Shown piece by piece: positions 6,078 through 9,277 of a stretch of 9,277 nt of DNA (within the stretch, counting starts at the first letter, position 1; the number at the start of each line of letters is the position of its first letter). Made by a program: the position numbers and the translations under genes. Origin of the DNA: Candidatus Zixiibacteriota bacterium (GTDB lineage Bacteria > Zixibacteria > MSB-5A5 > CAIYYT01); NCBI GenBank assembly GCA_023134875.1, contig JAGLUH010000175.1, positions 1-9,277 on the forward strand. Direction: 5' to 3'. The notes beneath the pieces were generated by a model, which was not told the DNA's origin, searched no databases, and saw only the letters and a program-made list of their open reading frames with translations.

Positions 6078-7235
6078 TTAGTCGACTACCCGCAAGCCTT
6101 CGACTATCCGAATCCTGATGGCGCGCTGGATGGGAAAGATCGCCGCCGCCAGGCCAACGACAAAAGCTACCGCCAGAGCATGGAAATAAGTGCTTTGCGG
6201 CACGGCGAAACCGTAGAGATAGTTGCTCAGCGCCGCCGCCACCAACCTGGCAACCAGCGCCAGCAGCCCGATTCCGACTATGCCGCCGACAAAGGAAATG
6301 AAAAAAGACTCACCCAGTATCAAACCGATCAGGTGGTAGGAGCGGAAGCCAAGTGTTTTCATAAAGGCATACTCGCTGATCCGTTCGCGGGCGGTCATTA
6401 CCATAGTATTGGCCAGTACCAGTAGAATCACACCGACGATCAGGACGGAAACAACTCTCAGGCCGGCAATGATCGCCGCGGCAAACTGAATAAAGGAGAG
6501 GGTGAACGCTTCCTCGGTCTCGGTAAGAGTCTCCGCCCAGGAGTTGGAGAAGCGTTCATCGACCGCCGTCGAGATCGCCGCGGCACGATCAGGATTATCG
6601 ATCTGGAGGACGAACCAGCCAATCTGTCCCGCCCGACCGGGCATCTGCTGTTTCATCGCTTCGTCGACATACTCCCAATGAAAGTAGAAGGTTCCCTCAT
6701 CGGTTATTTCTTCCTTGCCGGTATAAATTCCCCGAATAACAAAATCCCAGTCGCCCGGATAGATCGTTCCAATCAGAGTAATCATATCGCCAACTTTCCA
6801 GCCGAAGCGATCGGCCAGGGCGCGACCGACCAGCGCCGCCCGACGCTCACCCAGGAAAGCTTCATACTGATCCGGTTCAACAATGAATTCCGGATATATC
6901 TCAAAGTATGTCGTGGCGTCAATCGCGAATTGTGGGAAGAAGTTCTGCGGGTCGACGTAGACACCGCCAAACCAGTTGCCGTAAGTGACCTGCTCAACAC
7001 CATCGATCTTGAGTAGCTGCTCCTTGTAGGAAAGGGGAAGCGTGAATACTATCGATGCGGCGTGACGGGTGACCAGGCGGTCGGGCGCCGCCGCCGCCGC
7101 CTGCGAATACCAGGCGGCGATGAACGTCTGGATCAGACCGAAAGCCACCACCGCCAGCGCCAACCCCAGAATGGTCAGAGAGGTGCGCAACCGGTGGCGA
7201 AATGAGTTCCGCAGCACCAGCTTGAGAAGCTTCAT
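6078..7235 (-). CDS. MacB/FtsX-type ABC transporter permease, first of two
   Basis: This 385-residue protein shares the layout of its neighbour. TM1 is at about residues 19-41 and the periplasmic MacB-like core domain covers about 45-245. C-terminal helices lie at about 250-279, 301-335 and 350-369. The coupling loop [17 protein letters not shown] (281-297) carries the conserved RE...LG pattern, and the tail IVEGLRVVD resembles the other permease. The periplasmic domain is rich in aromatic residues ([13 protein letters not shown] near 88-100, YFHWEYV near 184-190), distinct from the second permease. Its ATG shares one base with the TGA of the ATPase gene (TGATG at 7237-7233), so the two are probably translationally coupled and made in similar amounts. 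It most likely pairs with the second permease around the ATPase dimer. Confidence 0.92.
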   Translation of the reverse strand: MKLLKLVLRNSFRHRLRTSLTILGLALAVVAFGLIQTFIAAWYSQAAAAAPDRLVTRHAASIVFTLPLSYKEQLLKIDGVEQVTYGNWFGGVYVDPQNFFPQFAIDATTYFEIYPEFIVEPDQYEAFLGERRAALVGRALADRFGWKVGDMITLIGTIYPGDWDFVIRGIYTGKEEITDEGTFYFHWEYVDEAMKQQMPGRAGQIGWFVLQIDNPDRAAAISTAVDERFSNSWAETLTETEEAFTLSFIQFAAAIIAGLRVVSVLIVGVILLVLANTMVMTARERISEYAFMKTLGFRSYHLIGLILGESFFISFVGGIVGIGLLALVARLVAAALSNYLYGFAVPQSTYFHALAVAFVVGLAAAIFPIQRAIRIRIVEGLRVVD

Positions 7236-7909
7236 CAGGAAAGCTCTCCCTTGTCGAGATGGCGAACAATATGCGCTGCTTTAGCAGCCCGAGGATCGTG
7301 GGTGACCATGATGATTGTCTTGCCGAACTCGGAGTTGAGCCGCGACAGCATACTCATGATTTCATCGGTCGATTTCCGGTCAAGGTCGCCGGTAGGTTCA
7401 TCCGCCAATACTAGGGTCGGATCGGAAACAACCGCCCTGGCGATAGCTACTCGCTGCTCCTGGCCGCCCGACAACTGGCGCGGGTAATGCTTCATCCGAT
7501 CAGCCAGTCCCACAATCGAGAGCGCGGTCTCGACATGTTTGCGACGTTCCTTGCGGGAGAGCTTAGTCAGCAGCAGCGGTAGTTCAACATTTTCATACGC
7601 TGTCAGTACCGGCATCAGGTTGTAGAACTGAAACACCATGCCGATGTTCTCCGACCGCCACTTAGCCAGATCACCATCACTCAAGCTGGCGATATCCTTG
7701 CCGGCGACCAGTAAGTGTCCCGAGGTGGGTTGATCGATACCCGCCAGCAGATTAAGGAGCGTAGTTTTGCCGGAGCCGGACGGCCCCATCAGTGCCAGGA
7801 ACTCGGCCCGGGGAATTTCCAGGCTGATATCGTGCAACACCGGTATTTCCAGCGAATCGCGGTAATATGATTTCGAGACATTTTCGACTTGGACTATCGG
7901 TTCAGGCAT
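7235..7909 (-). CDS. ABC transporter ATP-binding protein, MacB/LolD type
   Basis: This 224-residue free-standing nucleotide-binding subunit has all expected motifs: Walker [10 protein letters not shown] (42-50), Q-loop Gln94, signature LSGGQ (146-150), Walker B LVLAD with catalytic Glu171, D-loop LD near 176-177 and switch His204. The EPTGDLD sequence after Walker B and the Q-loop context [21 protein letters not shown] are hallmarks of the LolD/MacB/FtsE class, which works with FtsX-fold permeases. The residue after LSGGQ is Glu instead of the usual Gln, a minor variation. A GAGGAG ribosome site precedes the ATG, 18 bases past the adaptor's stop codon. It hydrolyses ATP on the cytoplasmic side to drive the two permeases encoded directly downstream. 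Confidence 0.96.
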   Translation of the reverse strand: MPEPIVQVENVSKSYYRDSLEIPVLHDISLEIPRAEFLALMGPSGSGKTTLLNLLAGIDQPTSGHLLVAGKDIASLSDGDLAKWRSENIGMVFQFYNLMPVLTAYENVELPLLLTKLSRKERRKHVETALSIVGLADRMKHYPRQLSGGQEQRVAIARAVVSDPTLVLADEPTGDLDRKSTDEIMSMLSRLNSEFGKTIIMVTHDPRAAKAAHIVRHLDKGELS

Positions 7910-7927
7910 CTGCTCCTCTCTATCAAT

Positions 7928-9124
7928 TTAATATGACAATTCAACCTTATCTCCCGATTCAAGACCACCGGCCGGCGAGAGAATAACTTCCTCGCCCTCC
8001 CTGAGACCGCTGATGATCTCAGTAACATCACCCAGTTGGCGACCGACTTCGACTTCGGTGAGCAGGGCGCGACCGTCGACCACGCGAAAAACCACCTGCT
8101 TCCCTTCCCGCATAGTGAGTGCGTTCTTGCGTACCACCAGAACCGGTTTCCCCTCTTGTGGCAGAGAATCCGGCCGCACCGGCAGGAAATTGACCCGTGC
8201 TGACATCTCCGGCAGCACCCGTTCATCAATCTGTCTGAAGGCAATCTTGGTAAGAACGGTGGCACGTGAACGGTCGGCGGTGGGGACGATCTTCTTGACA
8301 TAGCCAGCATATTTAGAGGTAGGATAAGCATCGAGGATAATCTCGCAGGGGGCGCCAGGCTTGACCTTCTGGATATTCGATTCCGATACATCCGCCTCGA
8401 CTTCGAGCGAACTCATGTCCGCCAGGGTCACCACCGCACCACGGGCACTTGAGGCGGAGGCAAACGGCGCCACCATCTCGCCGACATCAGCATGCTTGCG
8501 CAATACCGTCCCGTCAAAGGGAGCACGGATGAAGGTGTTTTCATATCCAACCTCCGCCACCCGCACTAGGGCGATTCTCGCCTCGACACCGGCAGCAGCG
8601 CCGTAATAGGCTGCCGTGGCCGCTTCCAGCACATCCTCGGTAGAGGAACCGCTTTTGAGAAGCTCCCGCTGGCGAAAGTAGTTCTGTGCCGCCATAGTTG
8701 ATTCGGCTCGTGCCGCCTTTAAGTTAGCGCGCGCCAGTCTCAAGTTGGCTTTGATATCCTCATTCTCCAGTATGCCGACCACATCACCCTGTAAGACCTG
8801 GTCGCCCTCTTCAACATTGAGGACCTCCAGCCGGCCGGTAGCTTTGGAGGCTACGGCCGCCTTGATTTGCGCCACCACATAACCGGTTGCTACCAGTTCC
8901 GCCGCGGCCTCGGTTCCCGTGAGCAGCTCTACCCGAGTGGTATTGATTTTAGTGGAAGGTGTAATCTCTGTCAGGGTCAACTGGTAGGCGAAATAGATCA
9001 CCACTGGCACCAGAATCCAGAGCAGGTGCAGCCACCGTTTCCACCTTCCGGGCGGACCGGTTCGCTTTTCTCGATCGATCTTCAGGGTTGAAAGATCGAC
9101 ACTCTCACTATTGGTATCAGTCAT
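7928..9124 (-). CDS. Periplasmic adaptor (membrane-fusion) subunit of an ABC efflux pump, MacA/HlyD-like
   Basis: The 398-residue protein begins with a basic cytoplasmic tail ending GRWKRW (about 26-31) and a single membrane anchor (about 32-50). The barrel-sandwich (lipoyl-like) hybrid is split into halves at about 82-120 (VASKATGRLEVLNVEEGDQV) and 195-236 (FIRAPFDGTVLRKHADVGE). Between them lies an alanine-rich coiled-coil hairpin (about 122-190). A beta-barrel domain (about 238-315) and a membrane-proximal domain (about 325-398, ending in GLREGEEVILSP...GDKVELSY) follow. This is the layout of MacA/RND-type adaptors that link an inner-membrane ABC transporter to an outer-membrane duct. A GGAG ribosome site precedes the ATG. 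It heads the four-gene operon. No TolC-like gene is seen in the window, so that partner would be elsewhere. Confidence 0.95.
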   Translation of the reverse strand: MTDTNSESVDLSTLKIDREKRTGPPGRWKRWLHLLWILVPVVIYFAYQLTLTEITPSTKINTTRVELLTGTEAAAELVATGYVVAQIKAAVASKATGRLEVLNVEEGDQVLQGDVVGILENEDIKANLRLARANLKAARAESTMAAQNYFRQRELLKSGSSTEDVLEAATAAYYGAAAGVEARIALVRVAEVGYENTFIRAPFDGTVLRKHADVGEMVAPFASASSARGAVVTLADMSSLEVEADVSESNIQKVKPGAPCEIILDAYPTSKYAGYVKKIVPTADRSRATVLTKIAFRQIDERVLPEMSARVNFLPVRPDSLPQEGKPVLVVRKNALTMREGKQVVFRVVDGRALLTEVEVGRQLGDVTEIISGLREGEEVILSPAGGLESGDKVELSY

Positions 9125-9228
9125 ATTCTCCTGCCACTCCGGTTAGCTCTCGTTGACCTACAATGTGTTACCGGTCACAATATAGGCTAACGGATTTACA
9201 TACGCCATTTGTTTTGTCAGGTTTGATT
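9125..9228 (-). promoter_or_regulatory. Upstream region of the efflux operon, promoter position uncertain
   Basis: This 104-base stretch before the adaptor start should carry the operon promoter unless transcription enters from beyond the window. A minus-strand CTGACA (9220-9215) resembles a -35, with TAAATC after 16 bases as a poor -10. An alternative -10 is TATATT at about 9184-9179, without a good -35. I see no clear operator. The gene upstream of this region lies outside the window. Confidence 0.3.
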
Positions 9229-9266
9229 CTTTTTCATAGATGTGTCGCAAACCACCTATGAAAAAG
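9229..9266 (-). repeat. Long imperfect stem-loop upstream of the efflux operon
   Basis: CTTTTTCATAG (9229-9239) and CTATGAAAAAG (9256-9266) are perfect 11-base inverted repeats with a 16-base spacer. In RNA of the minus strand the stem extends inward by a G-U, a U-A and a G-C pair to 14 pairs with a 10-base loop. On the plus strand the equivalent inner position is an A/C mismatch, so the fold is better in leftward transcripts. It is not followed by a T-tract, so it is not a standard intrinsic terminator. It could be a leader structure, an operator or a dispersed repeat. Confidence 0.6.
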
Positions 9267-9277
9267 TCTCCGTCAAG

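Overview
All recognisable genes in this window read leftward (minus strand). Their content points to an uncultured, probably diderm bacterium with an anaerobic or microaerophilic lifestyle. The evidence is a desulforedoxin-type superoxide reductase, a rubrerythrin-like diiron protein and a PerR-type regulator, together with an efflux system whose membrane-fusion adaptor implies a periplasm. The tRNA gene does not encode its CCA end. I cannot assign a phylum from the sequence alone.

Left third (1-2134), in transcription order: a PerR/Fur-family repressor (2134-1718), the wreck of a small ferritin-like gene (1667-1486), thiol peroxidase Tpx (1460-933), a rubrerythrin-like protein without a rubredoxin domain (799-296) and a superoxide reductase that runs off the left edge (232-1). 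This reads as one self-contained oxygen/peroxide defence operon. Superoxide is reduced to H2O2, peroxides are removed by Tpx and the diiron protein, and the set is probably controlled by the metal-dependent peroxide sensor at its head. A small palindrome lies just before perR and overlaps a plausible promoter.

Middle (2135-4891): a small class I SAM-dependent methyltransferase (2911-2357) lies downstream of an AAA_14/DUF4143 ATPase (4428-2974), which has an AT-rich upstream region. Next is a tRNA-Gln(CTG) gene (4756-4686) with a textbook sigma-70 promoter.

Right half (4892-9277): a four-gene export operon encodes a periplasmic adaptor (9124-7928), a MacB/LolD-type ATPase (7909-7235) and two different FtsX/MacB-type permeases (7235-6078 and 6055-4892). 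Start/stop contacts and short gaps suggest translational coupling. No outer-membrane TolC-like partner is visible. A long imperfect stem-loop (9229-9266) lies upstream of the adaptor.

The most unusual items are the internally deleted ferritin-like gene embedded in the stress operon and the stem-loop at the right edge. I found no CRISPR array, insertion sequence or clearly novel multigene system. The rest is recognisable housekeeping and accessory content.
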